Source: Bacteroidota bacterium
GTDB lineage: Bacteria; Bacteroidota; Bacteroidia; Flavobacteriales; Weeksellaceae
NCBI GenBank assembly: GCA_023411265.1
Contig: JAEYOX010000041.1
Location: 1 to 26,011 of the forward strand
Direction of reading: 5' to 3'
Length of the DNA stretch: 26,011 nt
Made by a program: the position numbers and the translations under genes. The number at the start of each line of letters is the position of its first letter. Positions within the stretch are counted from its first letter, which is position 1. The notes below the pieces were generated by a model. The model saw only the letters and a list, made by a program, of their open reading frames with translations, ran no database searches and was not told the DNA's origin. This document shows positions 8,188-15,797 of this stretch, piece by piece.

Positions 8188-9522
8188 ATGAGAACTGCTG
8201 CTTTTCACACACTGGGCTGCAAACTTAATTTTGCAGAAACTTCCACTATTGCTCGCCAACTTACCGATGCCGGGTATGAAAAAGTGAATTTTGATGAAAA
8301 AGCCAGCGTATATATTATTAATACATGTTCCGTAACAGAGGCCGCAGACAAGGAATGCAGGTTTCACATCAGGAGGGCTATGAAAGCCAATCCTGATGGA
8401 CTTGTGATCATTATCGGTTGTTATGCGCAGTTGAAACCTGAAGAAATTGCTGCAATGGAAGGTGTTGACATAGTGTTGGGCGCAAAGGAAAAATTTAATA
8501 TTCTGAGTTATCTGGAAGATCTGCGAAAAACAGAAAATTTTGGTACTGTTCATTCTTGCGAAATAGAAGAGGCCGATTTTTTCATCGGAAGTTATTCCAT
8601 CGGCGACAGAACCCGTGCATTTCTCAAAGTTCAGGACGGTTGCGATTACAAATGTACCTATTGCACCATTCCGTTGGCGCGGGGTATTTCACGTTCTGAT
8701 ACCATCGATAATGTAGTTAGGAATGCACAGGAAATTGCCGAAAAAGGAATCAAAGAAATAGTATTAACCGGAGTCAATATCGGAGATTATGGTAAAGGAG
8801 AGTTCGGAAATAAAAAACATAACCATACCTTCCTGGATTTGATAGATGCTCTCAATCGGGTAGAAGGAATAGAAAGAATCCGTATTTCTTCTATTGAACC
8901 AAATCTCTTGAAAGATGAAAGTATCGACCTCGTAGCAAAAAGTGAACGGTTTGTCCCGCATTTTCATATTCCGTTGCAGTCCGGCAGCGATTTTATTTTG
9001 AAAAAAATGAAACGCCGCTATCTTACCCAGCTTTACAGCGACAGAATTTCAACAATAAGGAAAGCTATGCCGGATGCCGCCATTGGCGTAGATGTAATTG
9101 TTGGATTTCCCGGAGAAACGCAGAAACTTTTCCTGGAAACGTATCAGTTTCTGAACAACCTCCCGATCTCTTACTTGCACGTCTTCACCTATTCAGAAAG
9201 GGAAAATACTGAGGCTGCGGCTATGGAAGGCACTGTGCCTGTTCAGGAAAGAAAGAAAAGAAATAAAATGTTGCGGATACTTTCAGAAAAGAAAAAGACC
9301 GCTTTTTATGAAAGCCAGTTGGGAAAGAAGTTGCCGGTGCTTTGGGAACATGAAAATAAAGAGGGTATGATGTATGGATTTACTGAAAATTACGTTCGTG
9401 TTCAAAAGCCTTTTAATGCAGACTCCGTCAATCAGATAGAGGTGGTTTCGCTTCATGAGATAGAAAAAGACGGCTCTGTTTCAGTGATCCCGGCTTTCGA
9501 CCGGTTTTTAGAAAGTGTATGA
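8188..9522 (+). CDS. mtaB: tRNA t6A37 methylthiotransferase MtaB
   Basis: Radical-SAM enzyme that converts t6A to ms2t6A at position 37 of ANN-decoding tRNAs, in the cytoplasm. From the ATG at 8188 the protein has 444 residues, normal for MtaB. The N-terminal UPF0004 domain holds three cluster cysteines: C11 in LGCKLNFAET, C47 in NTCSV and C78 in GCYAQ. The radical-SAM CxxxCxxC is C152-C156-C159 (CDYKCTYC). The C-terminal part fits a TRAM RNA-binding domain. The opening LGCKLN and the PLARG following the radical-SAM cysteines favour MtaB over MiaB or RimO. An in-frame TTG at 8158 would add ten residues, but it lies within a promoter-like element and the family starts right at MRTAAFHTLGC, so the ATG is preferred. 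No terminator is evident downstream. Confidence 0.95.
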   Translation: MRTAAFHTLGCKLNFAETSTIARQLTDAGYEKVNFDEKASVYIINTCSVTEAADKECRFHIRRAMKANPDGLVIIIGCYAQLKPEEIAAMEGVDIVLGAKEKFNILSYLEDLRKTENFGTVHSCEIEEADFFIGSYSIGDRTRAFLKVQDGCDYKCTYCTIPLARGISRSDTIDNVVRNAQEIAEKGIKEIVLTGVNIGDYGKGEFGNKKHNHTFLDLIDALNRVEGIERIRISSIEPNLLKDESIDLVAKSERFVPHFHIPLQSGSDFILKKMKRRYLTQLYSDRISTIRKAMPDAAIGVDVIVGFPGETQKLFLETYQFLNNLPISYLHVFTYSERENTEAAAMEGTVPVQERKKRNKMLRILSEKKKTAFYESQLGKKLPVLWEHENKEGMMYGFTENYVRVQKPFNADSVNQIEVVSLHEIEKDGSVSVIPAFDRFLESV

Positions 9523-9746
9523 AAAAAATTGATATATAATAGGGTTTTTATCTCTTCAGGAAATCAATTTATTTTACCGAAATATCATAGATTTTTTCAA
9601 TAACAGCTCAATAATTCCATTAAATTTGATAAAATTTTATTTTGCATACAGGAACCTTATATTTTATAATGCTTTGAGAAGTTTTCAATAAATGTTTTAG
9701 ATTTATATTATATGATCAATAAAATTAAAGATATGATTTTAATGAT

Positions 9747-9754
9747 TATTTTTG
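9747..9754 (+). promoter_or_regulatory. Candidate -7 box (TATTTTTG) for the glutamate-synthase-like gene
   Basis: TATTTTTG fits TAnnTTTG and lies 19 bases before the ATG at 9774. No TTG at -33. The rest of the 251-base spacer 9523-9773 is AT-rich with no open frame; it has a second TAAATTTG at 9621-9628, also without a partner. Confidence 0.4.
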
Positions 9755-9773
9755 ACCAAAAAAAATCAAGAGG

Positions 9774-11285
9774 ATGAGAGATTTGTTTTTCAGATGGGGC
9801 ACTGTAATAGTTGTTGCTACGTGGATCGTAGCACTGCTCTTAAATACCTATTATTGGATCCCGGTTTTACTTACCTGTCTTTATTTGGTTGGTATTTATA
9901 ATGCCGCACAGACCAAGCATGCTATTCTCAGGAATTTCCCGGTTCTGGGATATTTTCGTTATTTTTTCGAAGGAATTTCTCCTGAAATGCAACAGTATTT
10001 CATTGAAAGAGAGACCGACGGGAAGCCTTTTCCGAGACATCAGCGTTCTGCAGCATATCGTAGAGCAAAAAACCTTAGTGATACTGTTGCTTTTGGGACA
10101 CAACTGGAAGTAAATCACAGAAAATACGAGGGAATAAAGCATTCTATTTATGCCAAATCTCCAATGGAGGATCTGCCTAAGGTACTAGTAGGAAATGAGC
10201 AATGTTCTCAACCTTATATGGCATCATTGTTTAATATTTCGGCTATGAGTTTCGGTTCTTTGAGTGATCGTGCGCAGATTTCACTAAACCGTGGTGCCAA
10301 AAAAGGACAGTTTTTCCATAATACCGGTGAAGGGGGAATTTCTCCTTATCATTTGGAAGGAGGCGACCTTTGCTGGCAGATAGGAACCGGATATTTTGGA
10401 TGTCGCGATGATAAAGGAAATTTTTCTCCTGAGCTCTTCGCTGAAAAAGCTAAAATAGAAAGTGTGAAAATGATTGAAATCAAACTTTCTCAAGGTGCAA
10501 AACCGGGACACGGTGGGGTTTTGCCCGGAGTTAAAAATACCCCGGAAATTGCCCGCATCCGTCACGTTACTCCGGGAATGACGATTATTTCTCCGCCAGG
10601 ACATTCTGCTTTTTCGGATGCCGCCGGACTATTAAAGTTTATTCAGCAGCTCAGAGAACTATCTCAGGGAAAACCAATTGGTTTTAAACTTTGCATCGGT
10701 GATACCAAGGAATTTGAAGATATTTGTGAACAAATGAATGTTCTGCAGATTTTCCCCGATTTTATTACCGTGGATGGTGCTGAAGGTGGCACAGGAGCTG
10801 CGCCGCCGGAATTCTCTGATGGAGTGGGAATGCCTTTGGAACCGGCACTCATTTTTGTCAACAATACACTGAAAAATTACAATTTGAGGGAGAAAGTCCG
10901 CATTATTGCCAGCGGAAAAGTACTGACATCTCTGGATATTTTGAGAGCTGTAGCGATGGGAGCTGACATGTGTAACAATGCCCGTGGCTTTATGTTCGCA
11001 CTGGGGTGTATTCAGGCCTTAAGATGTAATACCAATGCCTGCCCTACGGGGGTGGCTACGCAGGACAAAATGCTCATTAAAGGATTGGATGTGACAGATA
11101 AATCCGAAAGGGTGTATCATTTTCATAAAAACACACTCCTTACCTGTAATGAACTGATTGCTGCGGCGGGAAGATCTTCCTACGAAGAAGTGGATGCTTC
11201 CATGTTTATGAGGGGAGATGAGTTTGAACACCTGTCAGACATCTATTTTCCCGATGTTTTAGCAAATGTGAGAAACAAAAAATAA
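9774..11285 (+). CDS. FMN-binding glutamate synthase family protein, membrane-anchored
   Basis: 503 residues. Two hydrophobic helices at the N-terminus (about residues 8-25 and 29-45) precede a domain matching the FMN/[3Fe-4S] synthase domain of glutamate synthase. Evidence: AMSFGSLSDRAQISLNRGAKK; the KLSQGAKPGHGG loop; PPGHSAFSDAAGL; DGAEGGTGAAPPEF; and three cysteines C412-x5-C418-x4-C423 (CIQALRCNTNAC), the same spacing as the [3Fe-4S] ligands of GltB. The N-terminal glutaminase domain of full-length GltB is absent, so if it makes glutamate it must get ammonia from elsewhere. It may instead be an oxidoreductase of unknown substrate. No small subunit (GltD) is adjacent. It is a single gene: candidate promoter at 9747, terminator at 11301-11328. 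Confidence 0.9.
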   Translation: MRDLFFRWGTVIVVATWIVALLLNTYYWIPVLLTCLYLVGIYNAAQTKHAILRNFPVLGYFRYFFEGISPEMQQYFIERETDGKPFPRHQRSAAYRRAKNLSDTVAFGTQLEVNHRKYEGIKHSIYAKSPMEDLPKVLVGNEQCSQPYMASLFNISAMSFGSLSDRAQISLNRGAKKGQFFHNTGEGGISPYHLEGGDLCWQIGTGYFGCRDDKGNFSPELFAEKAKIESVKMIEIKLSQGAKPGHGGVLPGVKNTPEIARIRHVTPGMTIISPPGHSAFSDAAGLLKFIQQLRELSQGKPIGFKLCIGDTKEFEDICEQMNVLQIFPDFITVDGAEGGTGAAPPEFSDGVGMPLEPALIFVNNTLKNYNLREKVRIIASGKVLTSLDILRAVAMGADMCNNARGFMFALGCIQALRCNTNACPTGVATQDKMLIKGLDVTDKSERVYHFHKNTLLTCNELIAAAGRSSYEEVDASMFMRGDEFEHLSDIYFPDVLANVRNKK

Positions 11286-11300
11286 ATACTAAACAGTATA

Positions 11301-11328
11301 AAAAGAGCAGCTTTCCGCTGCTTTTTTT
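11301..11328 (+). terminator. Intrinsic terminator after the glutamate-synthase-like gene
   Basis: Stem AGCAGC / GCTGCT (11306-11311 with 11317-11322), 5-nt loop TTTCC, extended at the base by AAAAG pairing with T residues. A run of T follows (11322-11328). It starts 16 bases past the stop codon and isolates the polysaccharide operon from upstream transcription. Confidence 0.88.
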
Positions 11329-11376
11329 GTTGCCAGTTTTGTTGCCTAAAATAGGGAAGGGATGAATTAATATATT

Positions 11377-11409
11377 TTTGCAGAACTATAAAAATTAATT
11401 GTAAATTTG
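11377..11409 (+). promoter_or_regulatory. Promoter of the surface-polysaccharide operon
   Basis: TTTG (11377-11380), 21-nt spacer, TAAATTTG (11402-11409): both halves of the Bacteroidota consensus with acceptable spacing. It is the best two-part promoter on the plus strand in the window. Transcription would start at about 11414-11416, roughly 360 nt before the first start codon of the operon. A single TATTTTTG at 11373-11380 overlaps it but has no -33 partner. Confidence 0.65.
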
Positions 11410-11771
11410 CGAATAGTCTGAAGAGAAATTACATTTTTCGACAAAGACATAATAACCTAAAACTCATAGCTATTAATTCCTATCTTAAGAATGTCTGAAA
11501 ATCTACTGCCGAACTTTACTTTTCGTATTGCATTCTTTTTGCCCGGCGGGCAGAATATGTGGAACCTTTTGCAAAAAAACATTTTACTTTTTATTACTTT
11601 TCAGAAAATTAATTTTTTTTTACCACTTTTTTTGAATACTCAACAAATTGTTTTCCATAGGTTAACACTATGGAAGGATATCCTTATCCAACATGTGCAT
11701 CAGCACTAGTGCTGAATATTTTTGGTGCAATTGAATTAAAATATGGAACTGAAAAAAATAAAAAATCTATA
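11410..11771 (+). promoter_or_regulatory. Long structured 5' leader of the polysaccharide operon
   Basis: About 360 nt with no firmly supported gene but several inverted repeats. In order: TGCCCGGCGGGCA (11540-11552), GC-rich in an AT-rich setting and flanked by ATTCT/AGAAT; TTTTGCAAAA (11567-11576); TTCCATAG / CTATGGAA (11653-11660 with 11668-11675, 7-nt loop); the perfect palindrome AAGGATATCCTT (11674-11685); and the terminator-like hairpin at 11700-11723. A 72-codon open frame (11491-11709) runs through it. Leaders of this kind often control capsule operons by attenuation, antitermination or translational control. I infer regulation only from structure and length; no known riboswitch was recognised. 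Confidence 0.5.
11700..11723 (+). terminator. Attenuator-like hairpin in the operon leader
   Basis: Perfect 16-base palindrome TCAGCACTAGTGCTGA (11700-11715) folding as a 6-bp stem with CTAG loop, followed by ATATTTTT (11716-11723). This has the shape of a weak intrinsic terminator lying 48 bases ahead of the first start codon. GTGC at 11695-11698 can pair instead with GCAC at 11703-11706, which would disrupt the left arm, so two exclusive folds are possible. The palindrome could alternatively be a dimeric repressor site. Confidence 0.4.
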
Positions 11772-12917
11772 ATGGATACAAAAATCTGGCTTTCTTCCCC
11801 ACATATGGGCGGAGGTGAAATGAAATATATTCAGCAGGCATTTGAAGAAAACTGGGTAGCACCATTGGGTCCCAATGTCAATGGTTTTGAGCATGATCTA
11901 GAAGAATTCTTGCAAAATGGTGCTTATGTTGCCGCATTAAGCTCAGGAACCGGAGCATTGCATCTTGCATTGGTGCTGTTGGATGTTCATGCGCATGACG
12001 AGGTAATTTGTCAATCGCTTACGTTTTCTGCCTCAGCGAATCCCATTAAGTATCTGAATGCTAATGCTCTCTTTGTGGATAGTGAGCGGGATACATGGAA
12101 TCTTTGCCCGAATGCCGTAGAAGACGCCATAAAGAAAAGACTAAAAACCGGAAAGAAACCCAAAGCGATTATAGCTGTTGATCTGTATGGAATGCCCTAC
12201 AAGATCAATGATCTGCGTGCCATCTCGAAGAAATATGAAATTCCTGTCATAGAAGATGCTGCAGAAGCCTTGGGCAGTACATACAAAGGAAAAAAATGCG
12301 GAACCTTCGGCGATATTTCCATTTTGAGTTTTAACGGAAATAAAATAATAACCACCTCAGGAGGAGGAGCCCTTATCGTTAAGAAAAAGGAATATAAGAA
12401 GAAAGCGGTATTTCTTTCCACGCAAGCCAGGGATGACGCACCTCATTATGAGCACACCAATTTAGGTTATAATTATAGAATGAGCAACATTTGCGCAGGA
12501 ATTGGTCGGGGGCAAATGGAAGTGATCAATGATAGGGTTGCGCAACGCAGAGCGAATCACGATTTTTATGAGGAACTTTTCCGGAATATACCGGGTGTTT
12601 CGGTGCTGAAGGAACCTGATGAGCATTATTTCTCTAATCGCTGGCTATCAGCCATTATCATTAATCCAAAGGAAGCCGGCATTACAGGTGAAGAATTGAG
12701 ACTCGCTTTGCAGCACGAAAATATTGAATCCAGACCCATATGGAAGCCAATGCACCTGCAGCCGGTTTTCAAAAAAGAACGGTATTATGGAGGAAAAATT
12801 GCAGAGTCCATTTTTAATAATGGTTTATGCCTTCCTTCCGGATCCAATCTTACCGATGAAGACAGAACCAGGATTGCAGAGACCATTCTCCATACATTCA
12901 AGAAAGTGATGGCATAG
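11772..12917 (+). CDS. DegT/DnrJ/EryC1/StrS sugar aminotransferase, PglE-like
   Basis: PLP enzyme, 381 residues from the ATG at 11772, that transfers an amino group to a nucleotide 4-keto-6-deoxy sugar. The start gives MDTKIWLSSPHMGGGE, where the family's homology begins. The frame stays open upstream to an ATG at 11670, but those extra 34 codons lie in the hairpin-rich leader and look non-coding. Family marks: ALSSGTGALHLAL (cofactor phosphate binding), VIEDAAEALGS (Asp to the pyridine nitrogen) and SFNGNKIITTSGGG with the Schiff-base lysine K191. The KIITTSGGG form resembles PglE/PseC-type enzymes. Downstream lies a PglF-like dehydratase, so the likely product is UDP-4-amino-4,6-dideoxy-GlcNAc (the bacillosamine precursor). 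The exact sugar stereochemistry is inferred. Confidence 0.9.
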   Translation: MDTKIWLSSPHMGGGEMKYIQQAFEENWVAPLGPNVNGFEHDLEEFLQNGAYVAALSSGTGALHLALVLLDVHAHDEVICQSLTFSASANPIKYLNANALFVDSERDTWNLCPNAVEDAIKKRLKTGKKPKAIIAVDLYGMPYKINDLRAISKKYEIPVIEDAAEALGSTYKGKKCGTFGDISILSFNGNKIITTSGGGALIVKKKEYKKKAVFLSTQARDDAPHYEHTNLGYNYRMSNICAGIGRGQMEVINDRVAQRRANHDFYEELFRNIPGVSVLKEPDEHYFSNRWLSAIIINPKEAGITGEELRLALQHENIESRPIWKPMHLQPVFKKERYYGGKIAESIFNNGLCLPSGSNLTDEDRTRIAETILHTFKKVMA

Positions 12918-13028
12918 CGACGAGATGGTAGGGCGTCTTTTCATCCCTAGATGACTATTTGACTATTAAATAAAGGCAGTCCTGCGATTTATACATTAAT
13001 AAAAAATAAACTATAGTATTGCATAATC
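12918..13028 (+). other. Intergenic spacer with short repeats
   Basis: 111 bases between aminotransferase and dehydratase genes. It contains an inverted repeat TAGGG / CCCTA (12929-12933 with 12945-12949, 11-nt loop) and a direct repeat GACTATT (12953-12959 and 12961-12967). There is no T tract after the hairpin and no TAnnTTTG promoter, so read-through from the upstream gene is assumed. Confidence 0.4.
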
Positions 13029-14954
13029 ATGAACATGCGCAACCTTAAAAGCAGGATTTATAGCGGCGACAATATGGTAAGCTTATCCGATGTTCGATAT
13101 CTGCCCAGATGGGTGGTGTTGGCTATTGATGTCATGATTCTGATGACAGCGGTTTCCGCTTCATTTTACCTGTTAGAAAAACTTGGTGTGCATTCTTCCG
13201 AAGCTATTCCGGATTATACGAAATACTTCTTGATTTTGGTGGTGAATACCGTGTATATGTATATCTTCAAAACCTATTCCGGTATTATCAGGCATTCAAC
13301 ATTTATTGATCTTTTCAAGATTATGCTGGCCAATGTTCTGACTGGCGTAACGTTAGGAGTACTTAATATCATTACTTTTGTTATTATTGGACATAAATTA
13401 TTTTTGCCCACATTTCTGTTTATTTATTTTACCATTTCGGTAACAATGCTGTTCATGTTCAGGCTTTTTGTAAAAGAATTTTTTCATTTTGCACGGGAAC
13501 TCAGAAGAACAAGCCTGAAAAAAAGAATTCTGGTTTTAGGAATTGATGAACAGGCCATAGCAGTAGCGCGCGCTTTGTTAGACAATCCATCTCTGCCTTA
13601 TTATGTAGCTGGATTTTTAACCCAAAGAACAGATTCAAAAAGTGCTAAGCTTTTAGGAAGACCTATCTATAATCGCACAAAACTTGAAAATTACAGCAAA
13701 GAAAAATTAGAAGTCGATGGGGTTCTTATAATAGAAGAAATGATGTCTAAAGAAGAGATGAACCATTGGGTCAATCTTTTTCTGGAGAAAGACCTCGAAG
13801 TGTTTAAATCTCCACCTGTACAGAAACTTCGGGATGATATCCGAAGTTCTATTAAAAGTCTGCAAATTGAAGATTTACTGAACCGGAAACCGATAAAAAT
13901 AGAAAATGAAGAGGTAAAAAGAAGACACTATGATAAAGCCGTTCTGGTAACGGGCGGCGCTGGTTCCATCGGAAGCGAAATCGTGAGGCAGGTAGCCATG
14001 TTTAATCCTTCTCTCATTGTGATTTTGGATCAGGCAGAAACACCGCTGTACGAAGTAGAACTGGAAATGAGAGAAAAGTTTCCGCACATTAGGTTTAAAT
14101 TTGTACTGGCAGATATTTCCAATAAACACAGAATTGAACCTCTGTTTAGGAAGTATAGGTTCTCTATGGTATATCACGCCGCAGCTTACAAACATGTCCC
14201 GCTTGTGGAAGAAAATCCTCATGAAGGAATTTTGGTGAATACTTTCGGTACTAAAAATATTGCCGCACTTTCCAGTATGTATAAAGTCAACCGGTTTGTG
14301 ATGGTTTCAACAGATAAAGCAGTAAACCCTACCAACGTAATGGGTGCTTCCAAAAGAGCTGCCGAATTGCTGGTGCAGGCACTGCAGGATGTGGAAGGTA
14401 ACACAACAAAATTCATCACTACGCGTTTTGGAAATGTTTTAGGTTCCAATGGTTCTGTAATACCACATTTTAAAAAGCAGATCGAAAACGGAGGCCCTAT
14501 CACCATTACCCATCCGGAAATTGTTCGGTATTTCATGACCATTCCCGAGGCGTGTGAGCTGGTGCTACAGGCAGGAACAATGGGTTCAGGTGGAGAAATA
14601 TTCGTATTTGATATGGGTGAACCGGTGAAGATTGTAGATCTTGCGAGAAGAATGATAAAACTTTCAGGATTGGAGCCGGATGTTGATATTAAGATTGTAT
14701 ACACAGGTCTTCGGCCGGGAGAAAAATTGTTTGAAGAACTACTAAGCGATGGTGCCAAAACTTTACCGACTATGCACGAGAAAATTATGATTTCAAAAGA
14801 CCCACATATGGAATTCTGTGATATAGAAACACTAGTGAACCGAATTACAAAAGCAGCTTTAAGAAGGGATAAGCTCGAAGTGGTAACGCTGCTGAAAATT
14901 ATAGTCCCTGAATTCAAAAGCAATAATTCAGTATATGAGGCATTAGACAAATAA
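13029..14954 (+). CDS. PglF/CapD/FlaA1-family UDP-GlcNAc 4,6-dehydratase, membrane-bound
   Basis: 641 residues, the long membrane-bound form of the nucleotide-sugar dehydratase family (PglF, WbmP/CapD, WbpM). Four hydrophobic helices lie within about residues 20-150, then a first Rossmann-like domain (KRILVLGIDEQA, about 165-280), then the catalytic extended-SDR domain. NAD-binding glycines are in VTGGAGSIG (309-315). AAAYKHVPLVEENP follows. The catalytic segment is S427-T428-D429-K430 ... M438 ... K442, with methionine in place of the usual SDR tyrosine, as known for this family. It removes water from UDP-GlcNAc to give UDP-4-keto-6-deoxy-GlcNAc, the substrate of the aminotransferase upstream. 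ATG at 13029 (MNM) or at 13035 are both possible starts. Confidence 0.94.
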   Translation: MNMRNLKSRIYSGDNMVSLSDVRYLPRWVVLAIDVMILMTAVSASFYLLEKLGVHSSEAIPDYTKYFLILVVNTVYMYIFKTYSGIIRHSTFIDLFKIMLANVLTGVTLGVLNIITFVIIGHKLFLPTFLFIYFTISVTMLFMFRLFVKEFFHFARELRRTSLKKRILVLGIDEQAIAVARALLDNPSLPYYVAGFLTQRTDSKSAKLLGRPIYNRTKLENYSKEKLEVDGVLIIEEMMSKEEMNHWVNLFLEKDLEVFKSPPVQKLRDDIRSSIKSLQIEDLLNRKPIKIENEEVKRRHYDKAVLVTGGAGSIGSEIVRQVAMFNPSLIVILDQAETPLYEVELEMREKFPHIRFKFVLADISNKHRIEPLFRKYRFSMVYHAAAYKHVPLVEENPHEGILVNTFGTKNIAALSSMYKVNRFVMVSTDKAVNPTNVMGASKRAAELLVQALQDVEGNTTKFITTRFGNVLGSNGSVIPHFKKQIENGGPITITHPEIVRYFMTIPEACELVLQAGTMGSGGEIFVFDMGEPVKIVDLARRMIKLSGLEPDVDIKIVYTGLRPGEKLFEELLSDGAKTLPTMHEKIMISKDPHMEFCDIETLVNRITKAALRRDKLEVVTLLKIIVPEFKSNNSVYEALDK

Positions 14955-14983
14955 AAAATTAATATATTTACGCTCTTTTTGAG

Positions 14984-15790
14984 ATGAAAATGAAACATAT
15001 TTTTTATTGTGCCAGTCTGGTTTTGCTGTTGTTTTCATGTACATCAAGGCCATCCAATGACTTGAATTACATGCAGAATATTGAACAGACAGCGACGCAG
15101 CTGGTGCTGACCAATTCCACTAACTATATACAACCAGGAGATCAGCTGGTAATTATAGTGTCGGCCCGCGACATGGAAGTGGCAAAACCATTTAATCAGA
15201 ATTACAGCTCCGGAACGGCCACACAATACAGTCTTCCCAACTCCAATTTGCCTACTGCGTCCCAAACTACCGTTTCAGGGCCTACCTACGTAGTAGATTC
15301 GGAAAACAATATATATTTTCCTTATTTAGGTAAAATATCGGTGGAAGGCAAAACTATTGAAATGTTCCGGGACGAATTGAGAAATCAACTAACGGCTTAC
15401 ATCAAAGATCCGGGTGTTAATATCAGACATGCTAATTACAAAATAACCGTTTTGGGAGAAGTAAGAAATCCCGGAACTTTTGTTGTTCCTGACGGAAATG
15501 CAACCATTTTGAGTGCATTGGGGCTGGCCGGAGATCTCACCATTCACGGAAAAAGAGATAATGTTCTGGTATTAAGAAAAATGAATGATGAAGTGGTAAG
15601 AAAAACGCTTGACCTTCGGGATGCCGGTATTATCAGTTCCGACTTTTATCAGCTGAAACAGAACGATGTCATTGTTGTAGCCGCCAACGAATCCAAACAA
15701 AAAGAATCGCGTATGAATCCCAATACACCGCTGTATATTGGCGCAGCCGGAATTATCGTAACGATATTGGGAGTTATTTTTTCCAAGTAA
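14984..15790 (+). CDS. Wza-like polysaccharide export lipoprotein
   Basis: 268 residues. Lipoprotein signal peptide ending LLLFSC, with C19 as the lipidated residue. A Poly_export (Wza) domain follows: YIQPGDQLVIIVSARDMEVAKPF, then the FPYLGKISVEGKTIEMFRDEL stretch. Then an SLBB domain, NYKITVLGEVRNPGTF. A C-terminal hydrophobic helix (YIGAAGIIVTILGVIF) fits the outer-membrane-spanning helix that forms the Wza octamer pore. It is shorter than E. coli Wza, as in many Bacteroidota. It should form the outer-membrane channel that works with the Wzc-like protein 7 bases downstream. A second in-frame ATG at 14990 would only shorten the signal peptide by two residues. Confidence 0.93.
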   Translation: MKMKHIFYCASLVLLLFSCTSRPSNDLNYMQNIEQTATQLVLTNSTNYIQPGDQLVIIVSARDMEVAKPFNQNYSSGTATQYSLPNSNLPTASQTTVSGPTYVVDSENNIYFPYLGKISVEGKTIEMFRDELRNQLTAYIKDPGVNIRHANYKITVLGEVRNPGTFVVPDGNATILSALGLAGDLTIHGKRDNVLVLRKMNDEVVRKTLDLRDAGIISSDFYQLKQNDVIVVAANESKQKESRMNPNTPLYIGAAGIIVTILGVIFSK

Positions 15791-15797
15791 TTATTTG

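Noticed and set aside
11670..11771. 34-codon N-terminal extension of the aminotransferase from an ATG at 11670
   Set aside because: It lies in the palindrome-rich leader, has no resemblance to the family N-terminus, and the conserved start MDTKIWLSSP fits ATG 11772.
14219..14998. 259-codon minus-strand open frame
   Set aside because: Entirely antisense to the dehydratase gene and the start of the export lipoprotein gene; Ser/Ile/Leu-rich composition of a shadow frame, with no domain recognised.
15795..15797. TTG start for the Wzc-like gene
   Set aside because: It is followed immediately by ATG at 15798; nothing favours the extra residue.
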